DNA of 6,505 nucleotides, from the NCBI GenBank assembly GCA_002296885.1, contig DBIH01000200.1, forward strand, positions 1-6,505, given 5' to 3'. The notes beneath the pieces were generated by a model. That model was not told the DNA's origin. It searched no databases and was given only the letters and a program-made list of their open reading frames with translations. Below, piece after piece: positions 1-5,989 of this stretch; the first letter of the stretch is position 1, and each line of letters starts with the position of its first letter. Made by a program: the position numbers and the translations under genes. This DNA is from Flavobacterium sp. UBA807 (GTDB lineage Bacteria; Bacteroidota; Bacteroidia; Flavobacteriales; Flavobacteriaceae).

Positions 1-161
1 CCAAAATAAGCATAAAAATAAGCAGGATTTCCACAAGCCGAGTTTGTAATTTCATTTAATGAATTACCATCAGCATTACCTCCCGTATATTGAGCATATA
101 ATGGAATATGTGCCAGCAGAAATACAATCAACGTGTTAAAAATATATTTTGTTGATTTCAT
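1..161 (-). CDS. Secreted protein with GGN-x-DG motif, N-terminal fragment (partial, runs off left edge)
   Basis: The reading frame starts at the ATG at 161-159 and stays open to the window edge, giving 53 complete codons plus two bases of a glycine codon. Residues 1-24 look like a signal peptide: MKSTK, a hydrophobic stretch (residues 7-19), then PLYAQ with probable cleavage after Ala23. The mature part begins QYTGGNADGNS and, after a cysteine (C43), reaches PAYFYAYFG, which may be the start of a second Y-x-GG unit. From memory, short GG-N-x-DG units of this kind recur in exported Flavobacteriia proteins of unknown function; I cannot confirm the family from this fragment. It lies 71 bases downstream of the SUMF1-type gene in the same direction with no convincing terminator between, so co-transcription is likely. 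The frame was translated by hand because it is too short and open-ended for routine ORF calling. Function unknown. Confidence 0.72.
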   Translation of the reverse strand, partial: MKSTKYIFNTLIVFLLAHIPLYAQYTGGNADGNSLNEITNSACGNPAYFYAYF

Positions 162-199
162 CTGAATAGATTTTAATTAATATTTGTTGATAATTTGAT

Positions 200-212
200 G
201 CACAAAATGTGC
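200..212. repeat. Short inverted repeat between two secreted-protein genes
   Basis: GCACA-AAA-TGTGC is a perfect 5-bp inverted repeat with a 3-base spacer, in the 71-base gap between the SUMF1-type gene and the next gene. On the minus strand it is followed by ATCAAATTATC and has no T tract, so it is a poor terminator. It could be a protein-binding dyad, a weak mRNA hairpin or chance. Confidence 0.25.
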
Positions 213-232
213 TGCTTAAAATCTAAACGATA

Positions 233-1693
233 TTATCGAACACCTCTACCACCTATTCCGTAAGATCTACTAATACCCGCATTAATAATACTATATCTAT
301 CGGATGTACATATGTATGGAGAAACATTATAATAAGAACCTCCTCTGTAACCAACACCGTTAGATGTAGTGTTGGCAGTTGGCCAAGTTGACTGATTAGC
401 AAAACCTGTTGCATCTAGATTTCCATCTCCAAGTGTCCCATTGTAGGTAGTACCGGCAAGGAAATACGTTCCGATTACAGTTTCCCATACATTACCAGAC
501 ATATCCATAACACCATAATAAGAAGCCCCTGATGATAATCTTCCTGATGTACCTGTAGCCATAGCTCCTACCCTCATTGGACCATAAATTGAACTCGCAC
601 TATTTAAATTATACGCGCACATACCATTATTTACGGCCACACTGGCTGTTTCATTATTTTGGAAAGCATTGTTCAAAGCATTACTATATACCGGCGTAGC
701 TTGTGTGCTTCCCCACGCATATTCTCCGGCTACTCTGGCTTGTGGACCACGGCAAACTTTTTCAAATTCCATTTCGGTCATTGGGCGTAAGGCAGCCCAG
801 TCTAAATACGCAGCAACATCAAAGTAACCTATCATATTCATTGCAATATTTTGTCCGTCATTTACACTGTTTGGTGTACCCGGAGTTGCATCGCTTCCAA
901 AAACTGCCGGAATAGCGCCGTTGCTTCCCGGAGTTACAATTGATAGACCGCAACGGTATTGCAGTGCAGTTCCCGAATACATAGCATAACTTCCTGCAGC
1001 ACTGATAGGATCGGTCACTACTCTGTTTTTTTGTTGATCAAATGTAAGTGAGTTAAGAAAATCAGCATATTGTTCTACAGAAATTTCATATTTCATACAG
1101 TAAAATGAATTGTATCCCATTGGAAAAGTTGCCGGAACAGAATTATTATAAGAAGCATTAAGTGTTGCCGCTGTTAAACCTGTTGATTGAGCAGTACTGT
1201 TGATTGTAACATTATTATAGGTATAAGAACCCGCTCCATCTCCTAGCTGAAAATCACCTTGTGGTATATTTACCATTTCAATTCCGTAAACTTTGTAATT
1301 GTAAGTTCCGGCAGGTAAATTCATACTCAAGGTTACAGCGGTAGAAGCTATATTACCTCCTCCAACGGCACTACGACGGATAAAAACTCCTTTATTATCT
1401 GTTACCGTATCGATTTGCAAAGGAGAACTTGTAGAATGTCCCGAAGCATTCAGGGTAACATGTTGCCATAAATTGGTGTTACAGTCCTGATATTTTACAA
1501 ATACCCAAACAGCGTCCCAGTTTGCCGGAGCAACACTGGCATTCCAACTGTTTTCCCAAGCTATGTTAAAAGTAATGTTAGTCCCGGAAACAGATGTTCC
1601 TGTAATCTGAAGATTGTTTGCTTTTGCATTAAAGCCAAGTACCAAAAAGAATACGGCCAGTGCAAATTTCGAAAAATAGTTTTTTGATTTCAT
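233..1693 (-). CDS. Secreted SUMF1/formylglycine-generating-enzyme-fold protein, probably non-catalytic
   Basis: A 486-residue exported protein. Residues 1-25 form a signal peptide ending FNAKA. Residues ~26-138 are a beta-rich domain (WDAVWVFVKY at 59-68, GVFIRR at 102-107) that I recall accompanying SUMF domains in Bacteroidota. Residues ~139-486 are a SUMF1/FGE-sulfatase domain: MVNIPQGDFQLGDG (140-153), FYCMKYEISVEQYADFLN (197-214), ALRPMTEMEFEKVCRG (301-316), GEYAWGS (323-329), DMSGNVWE (397-404), RGGSYYN (450-456) and the terminal GGRGVR. In catalytic FGE the segment after GGSY carries two active-site cysteines (GGSYMCHRSYC in human SUMF1). Here the first is Asn456 and the only cysteine, C462, is shifted by one residue. 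Sulfatase activation is therefore unlikely; a structural or surface role, as in the gliding/secretion proteins GldJ and GldK that share the fold, is more plausible. It has its own promoter and is first in its unit. The fold is well supported; the role is not. Confidence 0.9.
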   Translation of the reverse strand: MKSKNYFSKFALAVFFLVLGFNAKANNLQITGTSVSGTNITFNIAWENSWNASVAPANWDAVWVFVKYQDCNTNLWQHVTLNASGHSTSSPLQIDTVTDNKGVFIRRSAVGGGNIASTAVTLSMNLPAGTYNYKVYGIEMVNIPQGDFQLGDGAGSYTYNNVTINSTAQSTGLTAATLNASYNNSVPATFPMGYNSFYCMKYEISVEQYADFLNSLTFDQQKNRVVTDPISAAGSYAMYSGTALQYRCGLSIVTPGSNGAIPAVFGSDATPGTPNSVNDGQNIAMNMIGYFDVAAYLDWAALRPMTEMEFEKVCRGPQARVAGEYAWGSTQATPVYSNALNNAFQNNETASVAVNNGMCAYNLNSASSIYGPMRVGAMATGTSGRLSSGASYYGVMDMSGNVWETVIGTYFLAGTTYNGTLGDGNLDATGFANQSTWPTANTTSNGVGYRGGSYYNVSPYICTSDRYSIINAGISRSYGIGGRGVR

Positions 1694-1720
1694 TGTAATG
1701 ATTTTTTAAAAGTTATAAGG

Positions 1721-1747
1721 CAAATCTATGTCCGGAAAAGACACAAA
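1721..1747 (-). promoter_or_regulatory. Bacteroidota-type promoter for the SUMF1-family gene
   Basis: On the minus strand TAGATTTG (1728-1721) matches the Bacteroidota -7 consensus TAnnTTTG exactly. A TTTG at 1747-1744 could be the -33 element, but the 15-base spacer is shorter than the usual ~17-23. Transcription would begin near 1714-1716 and give an A/T-rich leader of about 20 bases before the ATG at 1693, without a Shine-Dalgarno sequence, as is normal in this phylum. The -33 candidate overlaps the T tract of the upstream terminator, so the two transcription units are packed tightly. Confidence 0.6.
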
Positions 1748-1771
1748 AAAATACGCAGAATTGCGTATTTT
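1745..1771 (-). terminator. Intrinsic terminator ending the histidine kinase unit
   Basis: A perfect 10-bp stem, AAAATACGCA / TGCGTATTTT, encloses a 4-base loop (1748-1771). On the minus strand the downstream arm runs into seven consecutive T residues (1751-1745). It lies 22 bases after the stop codon of the downstream kinase, as expected for a Rho-independent terminator. The stem is also symmetrical enough to work partly on the plus strand, but no plus-strand gene lies nearby. Confidence 0.88.
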
Positions 1772-1793
1772 CTTGATTCCCTGATTTGAACCC

Positions 1794-3731
1794 TTAACTT
1801 TCGGGGAACTTAATTTGTACTGTTGTTCCGTTTTCGAGGACGGATTTTATTTCAATTTCACCATTAATATCGGCGATTCTCTTTTTCATATTATTGATTC
1901 CGTTGCCCAATTCTATCTCATTGCTATCAAATCCTTTTCCGTCATCATGAATGGTAATTACAATATTTTTATCCTGATGTTTGATATCGATTTTGATGCT
2001 TTTAGCTTCTGCATATTTGATACTGTTATTAACCGCTTCCTGAATGGTTCTGTAGATATTCATCCCTTCAATAGAAGTAAATTTTAAATTTTTCAGATTC
2101 TCATCTATGGTAAAATCGAACCCAACATCCTGTTTTGCTTCTTTTGCCTTTTCCACAAAATTATGAATCCGGGTTTGCAGATCTTCAAAGGTAATTTCAC
2201 TGTGATTCATCGCCCAGATTGTATCTCTGAGTTCCAGTATGGTTGACTTTGCAAAGTTGCTGATGGACGAAAGCTTGTTATCAAGCTTAGAATTCTGAAG
2301 CTCAAAAGCGTATTTTATATTATCAACCGATGAAATAATAAACGTTAGTTGTGAGCCAATATTATCATGCAGATCTCTTGAAATCTGGAGCCTTTGATCC
2401 TGTAGCTTGTTTTGTGTTTCAATTTTGGCAATAGCCGATTTGAGCTCAAACTCCTGTTGCTGTTGTTTGTTTCTAAGTTTCTGTTGTCTGTACACTAATA
2501 ATCCAATCAAACCAATAAAGAGTGCTATGGATGCGACTAAGATTAATTGGCTTCGGGCACTTTTGATCTCAATTGTTTTCTGAAGTAATTGTTTTTCTTT
2601 TTTCTCACTCTGATATTTCGCTTCCAGTTCATTGGTTTGTTTTGCTACTGCTTTTTCAATTATCGTATTTTGGAATTTGGAAGCCAGATTATTATAATAA
2701 TTTACACTGTCCGGTTCTTTCAGATAGCCATAAGTGTGTATGAAAAACTGATAGGTTTGCAGAAGATTTTCCTGTGAATTTGGATCGCTTTCATATTGCT
2801 TCTTTAATTTATACAATACTTTGTTGGCCTCATCAAATCTTTGATACATGATATGCTCTTTGGCAATTCCGAGAGAAAGACCTGATTCATCTTTGGTCAG
2901 ATTTAAAGAATCCCTTAGTACTTTTGACTTGTTGAAAAGGGCGATAGCTTCTTTTGATTTTTTTTGTTGCGATTTTATGCTCCCTAAATTATTCAAAGCG
3001 CTTGACAATGCCATATTGTTTCCGGCCTTCTTAGAAGAAACCATACTTTTTTGGTAAAATTTCAGTGCGTTTAAAGTATCCTTCATCCTCAAATAGACAT
3101 TTCCCATCGAAAGATAAGAAGTGCACAAACCACTATCCTGATTCATTTTCTCCTGGTAACTTATAGCTTCCTGAAGGTATTTTTTTGCTTTTGGATAATT
3201 TTTCAGACCAATGAAAAGAATAGCAACATTTGCCTTTGTTGCAGAAACAACATCGGGGTTGTTGTTTTTTTCAAAATAGTCAATTCCATCAAGATAATAT
3301 TTAAGTGCCAGTTCTCTTTTGTCTTCCTTATTAAAGATATTTGCCAAATTGAGTTTGACTTTTGCGGCACCCAAATTGTCTTTTCTTAATTTCCTGATTT
3401 TTAATGCCGTATTATAATACTTCTTTGAATTTTCATAATCATTTCTTCTGAAATACACGGCACCAATATCGCTATTCACCTGAGCAATTAGTGTAGAATC
3501 TTTAAGTTTTGTTGATTCTGAAATTGCTTTCTGACCGTACAATAACGCCGAATCTGTGGAAACATTTGAATAATACCAGGTCAAATCGGAATAAATTGTA
3601 GCAGTTCGCTTAGCATCAGGGTTGCTTTTCAGTTCATCCTTTAGCTTATCAATTAGTTGCTGTGCATTTTGAGCAAATCCAAAATTAAGCCCAAGCAGAC
3701 AAAACAATAGCAGCCTTATTATTCTTTTCAT
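1794..3731 (-). CDS. TPR-containing transmembrane sensor histidine kinase (HisKA_3/HATPase_c), downstream paralogue
   Basis: A 645-residue membrane kinase. Residues 1-21 are a signal peptide (cleavage near GFA-Q). Residues ~45-350 hold tandem TPR helices, for example near 85-115, 123-155, 164-195, 203-237 and 242-275, predicted periplasmic. A charged coiled coil follows (ELEAKYQSEKKEKQ, 368-381), then one membrane helix (~395-414) and a cytoplasmic linker coiled coil. The HisKA_3 H box is SRDLHDNIGSQL with phospho-acceptor His455, followed by ELRDTIWAMNH (500-510). HATPase_c shows the N box (E565, N568, N569), G1 box DDGKGF (596-601) and G2 GNGINNM (609-615). The family autophosphorylates and passes phosphate to NarL/LuxR-type regulators; none is seen here. 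Its ATG overlaps the upstream kinase stop as ATGA, and a terminator follows. The DesK-type phosphatase glutamine five residues after His is Ser460. The ligand is unknown. Confidence 0.95.
   Translation of the reverse strand: MKRIIRLLLFCLLGLNFGFAQNAQQLIDKLKDELKSNPDAKRTATIYSDLTWYYSNVSTDSALLYGQKAISESTKLKDSTLIAQVNSDIGAVYFRRNDYENSKKYYNTALKIRKLRKDNLGAAKVKLNLANIFNKEDKRELALKYYLDGIDYFEKNNNPDVVSATKANVAILFIGLKNYPKAKKYLQEAISYQEKMNQDSGLCTSYLSMGNVYLRMKDTLNALKFYQKSMVSSKKAGNNMALSSALNNLGSIKSQQKKSKEAIALFNKSKVLRDSLNLTKDESGLSLGIAKEHIMYQRFDEANKVLYKLKKQYESDPNSQENLLQTYQFFIHTYGYLKEPDSVNYYNNLASKFQNTIIEKAVAKQTNELEAKYQSEKKEKQLLQKTIEIKSARSQLILVASIALFIGLIGLLVYRQQKLRNKQQQQEFELKSAIAKIETQNKLQDQRLQISRDLHDNIGSQLTFIISSVDNIKYAFELQNSKLDNKLSSISNFAKSTILELRDTIWAMNHSEITFEDLQTRIHNFVEKAKEAKQDVGFDFTIDENLKNLKFTSIEGMNIYRTIQEAVNNSIKYAEAKSIKIDIKHQDKNIVITIHDDGKGFDSNEIELGNGINNMKKRIADINGEIEIKSVLENGTTVQIKFPES
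2010..2492 (-). repeat. Paralogous catalytic block, copy 1 (in downstream kinase)
   Basis: This segment encodes residues 414-574 (YRQQKL to IKYA) and aligns without gaps to 3947-4429 in the upstream kinase, at a constant offset of 1937 bases. By hand count 148 of 161 residues are identical. DNA identity is uneven: about 90% over 2041-2226, including a 32-base perfect run around the SEITFED codons, and lower, nearer 80%, towards the H box and linker, where most differences are synonymous. Confidence 0.85.
3728..3731 (-). promoter_or_regulatory. ATGA stop/start overlap coupling the two kinases
   Basis: Read on the minus strand, ATGA at 3731-3728 holds both the ATG of the downstream kinase and the TGA of the upstream kinase. 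A 4-base overlap like this normally indicates translational coupling by re-initiating or stop-scanning ribosomes. It suggests matched synthesis of the two paralogues, which fits their possible association. Confidence 0.85.
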
Positions 3732-5632
3732 CGTTGGTCAGGTAATATTATATTAATTTTTGTCCCATCAGACTCTTTGGAATTTATTGAAATTTTTCCA
3801 CCAATTTCTTCAATTCTTTTTTGCATATTCTTTAATCCGAAACCTTCTTCAACGTTAGCTTTATCAAATCCTTTTCCGTCGTCAGTAATTGTTATTTCGA
3901 TACTGTTATTTAGTCTTTTGGCCTGTATACTTATCTTTTTTGCATCGGCATATTTGATGCTGTTATTAATAGCTTCCTGAATGGTCCTGTAAATATTCAT
4001 CCCTTCAATAGAGGTAAATTTTAAATTCTTCAGATTATCATCTATTATAAAATCAAACTCAATATCATGCTTTGCTTCTTTTGCCTTTTCAACAAAATTG
4101 TGAATACGGGTTTGCAAATCCTCAAAGGTAATTTCACTGTGATTCATCGCCCAAATGGTATCGCGAAGCTCAAAAATGGTCGACTTGGCAAAACTACTGA
4201 TGCTCGAAAGCTTATTGTCGAGTTTTGAATTTTTGAGTTCAAAGGCATATTTTATATTGTCAACCGATGAAATTATAAACGTCAATTGCGAACCTATATT
4301 GTCATGCAAATCTCTTGAAATTTGAAGTCTTTGTTCCTGCAGTTTGTTTTGGGTTTCTATTTTGGCAATGGCCGATTTGAGTTTGAACTCCTGTTCTTGC
4401 TGTTTGTTTTTGAGCTTTTGTTGGCGATAGATCAGAAATATAATAATCAATAGACCCAAACCAATAATCAGCGTAATGATGATTTGGGTATTCTTCTTTT
4501 TTATTTCCAGATTTCGTTCAGCGAGTTGGGCTTTCGACTTAAGGATTTGCTTCTGCTTTTTTTCGTTTTGGTATTTTGCTTCAAGTTCAGAGAATTTTTG
4601 TGCTCTTTCCACATCAAAAACAGAATCCCTGAGTTTGATATAATCTTCCTGATCCTGGACAGCTTTCTCGAGGTTATTCCTTTTTTTATTAAAGATAGAA
4701 CGGGCCATATAAAAATCGCGCAGTTTCTCTGCATTCATGCTTTTTTTGGCATTCCCTTCGGCTTTGGCAAAATAAGCTTCTGCTTTTTTATAATCGTCGA
4801 GCTCATAAGCAATACGAGCTAAATTTATATAATAAGTCGCCTGATCATAATAGTAATCGGAATCTTTTATTCCACCATTTTGCTGAAAATTAATGTCGCT
4901 GATTTTAAGCGCCGATTTTATCCAGCGCTCAGCTTCCTTGTATTTTTTTTGTTTTAAAAGTGTATTGCCAATATTGTTATAAGTGCTCGAAATGGTTAGT
5001 GTGTCTTTGCCTTTGATGTACTTAAAGACCTTTTTATGATAATACAATGCGCTGTCGGGCTTGTTCCAATCGTCGTAATTAATGGCAATAGCATTCAGGG
5101 CTGTATAGATATAGGCCGGTTTAGTATCTTTTTTTTTCAACCAAAAGTTTAAGGCTTTTTTGCCGTAGTAAATCCCTTTTTTAAAACTTTCGAAGTCGTG
5201 ATAGTTTAGGGATAGATTGACATTGTAAAAGGCGACCCAGTTTTCATTGCCTGTCTTTTCAGCGATTTTAATTCCATCAAGGGAATATTGGATAGCTTTA
5301 TCGTATTGCCCTTGTTTTCTGTAAACTTTAGACATATTATTATAAACAGTAAGCAGTGAAGGCAAATCGCCATTTTTAAGCAGTTTGATTGCTTTTTCAC
5401 CATAAACTATAGAGCTGTCCAATTGATTGAAGTCGCAGCATCGGGCATTTTTAGCGAAGTAGTATTGGGCTTCATCAGCCTGGTTTTTGATGCTTTTCTT
5501 AGCAACTTTAAAATAATAATCGGAAGAATCGGCTGATTGGAATGCCTTGATTAATATTTTTTGGATTTCCTGTGCCGAACTATTATGGAAGCAGGAAATG
5601 ATAAACAGAAATGAAAATAAAAACTTTTTCAT
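3728..5632 (-). CDS. TPR-containing transmembrane sensor histidine kinase (HisKA_3/HATPase_c), upstream paralogue
   Basis: A 634-residue protein with the same architecture as its neighbour. A signal peptide ends SSA-Q (20/21); IISC at 11-14 loosely resembles a lipobox, but the SPase I site fits better. TPR-like helices lie near 94-128, 174-207, 213-246 and 265-297. The juxtamembrane coiled coil is ELEAKYQNEKKQKQ (349-362) and the membrane helix ~384-401. The H box is SRDLHDNIGSQL with His443, followed by ELRDTIWAMNH (488-498). The ATP-binding part has N box E553/N556/N557, DDGKGF (584-589) and G2 GFGLKNM (597-603). The periplasmic half resembles the neighbour only in general pattern, so a different signal is likely, whereas the core is nearly identical. 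As in the neighbour, Ser448 replaces the usual phosphatase glutamine. The ATG at 5632 lies 26 bases after the small membrane-protein gene, consistent with one operon. A run of nine A in the coding strand encodes K166-K168. Signal and partner regulator are unknown. Confidence 0.95.
   Translation of the reverse strand: MKKFLFSFLFIISCFHNSSAQEIQKILIKAFQSADSSDYYFKVAKKSIKNQADEAQYYFAKNARCCDFNQLDSSIVYGEKAIKLLKNGDLPSLLTVYNNMSKVYRKQGQYDKAIQYSLDGIKIAEKTGNENWVAFYNVNLSLNYHDFESFKKGIYYGKKALNFWLKKKDTKPAYIYTALNAIAINYDDWNKPDSALYYHKKVFKYIKGKDTLTISSTYNNIGNTLLKQKKYKEAERWIKSALKISDINFQQNGGIKDSDYYYDQATYYINLARIAYELDDYKKAEAYFAKAEGNAKKSMNAEKLRDFYMARSIFNKKRNNLEKAVQDQEDYIKLRDSVFDVERAQKFSELEAKYQNEKKQKQILKSKAQLAERNLEIKKKNTQIIITLIIGLGLLIIIFLIYRQQKLKNKQQEQEFKLKSAIAKIETQNKLQEQRLQISRDLHDNIGSQLTFIISSVDNIKYAFELKNSKLDNKLSSISSFAKSTIFELRDTIWAMNHSEITFEDLQTRIHNFVEKAKEAKHDIEFDFIIDDNLKNLKFTSIEGMNIYRTIQEAINNSIKYADAKKISIQAKRLNNSIEITITDDGKGFDKANVEEGFGLKNMQKRIEEIGGKISINSKESDGTKINIILPDQR
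3947..4429 (-). repeat. Paralogous catalytic block, copy 2 (in upstream kinase)
   Basis: This segment encodes residues 402-562 of the upstream kinase and matches 2010-2492 without gaps. Similarity falls sharply beyond both ends: the membrane helix and TPRs on one side, and the last ~72 residues on the other, where only the G1/G2 motifs and scattered positions are shared. It is a diverged tandem duplication rather than a mobile element. Confidence 0.85.
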
Positions 5633-5658
5633 CTGAAGAATTTATAGTGTTAAATATA

Positions 5659-5934
5659 TCATTTTCTCGGATATAATTCTTCAAATAATTTAAAATTTAT
5701 ATCATAAATGTCTTTGTTGAGAGTTGTATTGATATGAATTAATTTTTCTTTTAATTCTTCTGATAATTGTAATTGATTGTTTTGAGCCTTTTGCTCATTG
5801 GTTATCTGAACAATAAACTCTTCTAAAATTTTAATCCGTGAATTAAAATTTTGCCTGTCTACCTGTATCTTATTTATTAAATAAATAATTATGATAAGGA
5901 AAACACAAGCTATAGGGGCTAAAATATTGGTCAT
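5659..5934 (-). CDS. Small single-pass membrane protein with coiled coil, unknown function
   Basis: I do not recognise a family. The frame can be opened from a TTG at 5940, but an ATG two codons in (5934-5932) is the better start, giving 91 residues beginning MTNILAPIAC. Residues ~5-21 are a strongly hydrophobic helix (CVFLIIIIYLI), followed by K22 and R27, which suggests the C-terminus is cytoplasmic. Residues ~24-75 are polar, rich in K/E/Q/N with regularly spaced I/L, and probably form a coiled coil; the tail is FKLFEELYPRK. It ends 26 bases before the upstream kinase start in the same direction, with no terminator between, so it is probably co-transcribed with the kinase pair. An accessory role to the kinases is possible from topology and position only. 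Length, signal-like helix and codon use are consistent with a real gene. Confidence 0.72.
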   Translation of the reverse strand: MTNILAPIACVFLIIIIYLINKIQVDRQNFNSRIKILEEFIVQITNEQKAQNNQLQLSEELKEKLIHINTTLNKDIYDINFKLFEELYPRK

Positions 5935-5957
5935 TTGCAAAAGTTCAAAACAATCAA

Positions 5958-5981
5958 TTAAATATCTTAGTTAAGATTTAA
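5958..5981. repeat. AT-rich imperfect inverted repeat between lipoprotein and small membrane protein genes
   Basis: TTAAATATCTTAGTTAAGATTTAA contains the dyad ATCTT-AGTT-AAGAT flanked by TTAAAT/ATTTAA-like arms, with a 2-base asymmetry. It starts within ten bases of the lipoprotein stop codon on the minus strand. It could be a weak terminator or attenuating hairpin, but it has no GC pairs beyond two and no uninterrupted T tract, so termination would be inefficient. A regulator-binding dyad upstream of the kinase unit is the alternative. Confidence 0.35.
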
Positions 5982-5989
5982 TCTGAAGA

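Noticed and set aside
703..915. Plus-strand open frame of 70 codons inside the SUMF-type gene
   Set aside because: It lies wholly within a well-supported minus-strand gene with clear family motifs and has no leader, domain or promoter of its own.
4501..4734. Second minus-strand frame inside the upstream kinase
   Set aside because: Out-of-frame shadow of the kinase coding sequence, with a basic, low-complexity translation.
4484..4822. Plus-strand open frame of 112 codons, Phe/Leu/Ile-rich
   Set aside because: It is antisense to the lysine-rich coiled-coil and TPR codons of the upstream kinase; AAA/GAA codons read backwards give TTT/TTC, which explains the hydrophobic look.
5206..5403. Second minus-strand frame of 65 codons within the TPR region
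   Set aside because: Overlaps confirmed kinase codons in another frame and has no recognisable features.
5591..5602. Lipobox-like IISC near the N-terminus of the upstream kinase
   Set aside because: The hydrophobic stretch before it is short, a better signal peptidase I site (SSA-Q) follows, and the paralogue has an ordinary signal peptide.
1794..5632. The duplicated kinases as a sign of a mobile element
   Set aside because: No transposase, terminal inverted repeats or target-site duplications are seen; a diverged tandem gene duplication explains the pattern.
5946..5953. TTGTTTTG on the minus strand as a -7 promoter box for the small membrane protein gene
   Set aside because: It lacks the A of TAnnTTTG, has no TTTG at -33 spacing, and would leave only about five bases before the ATG.
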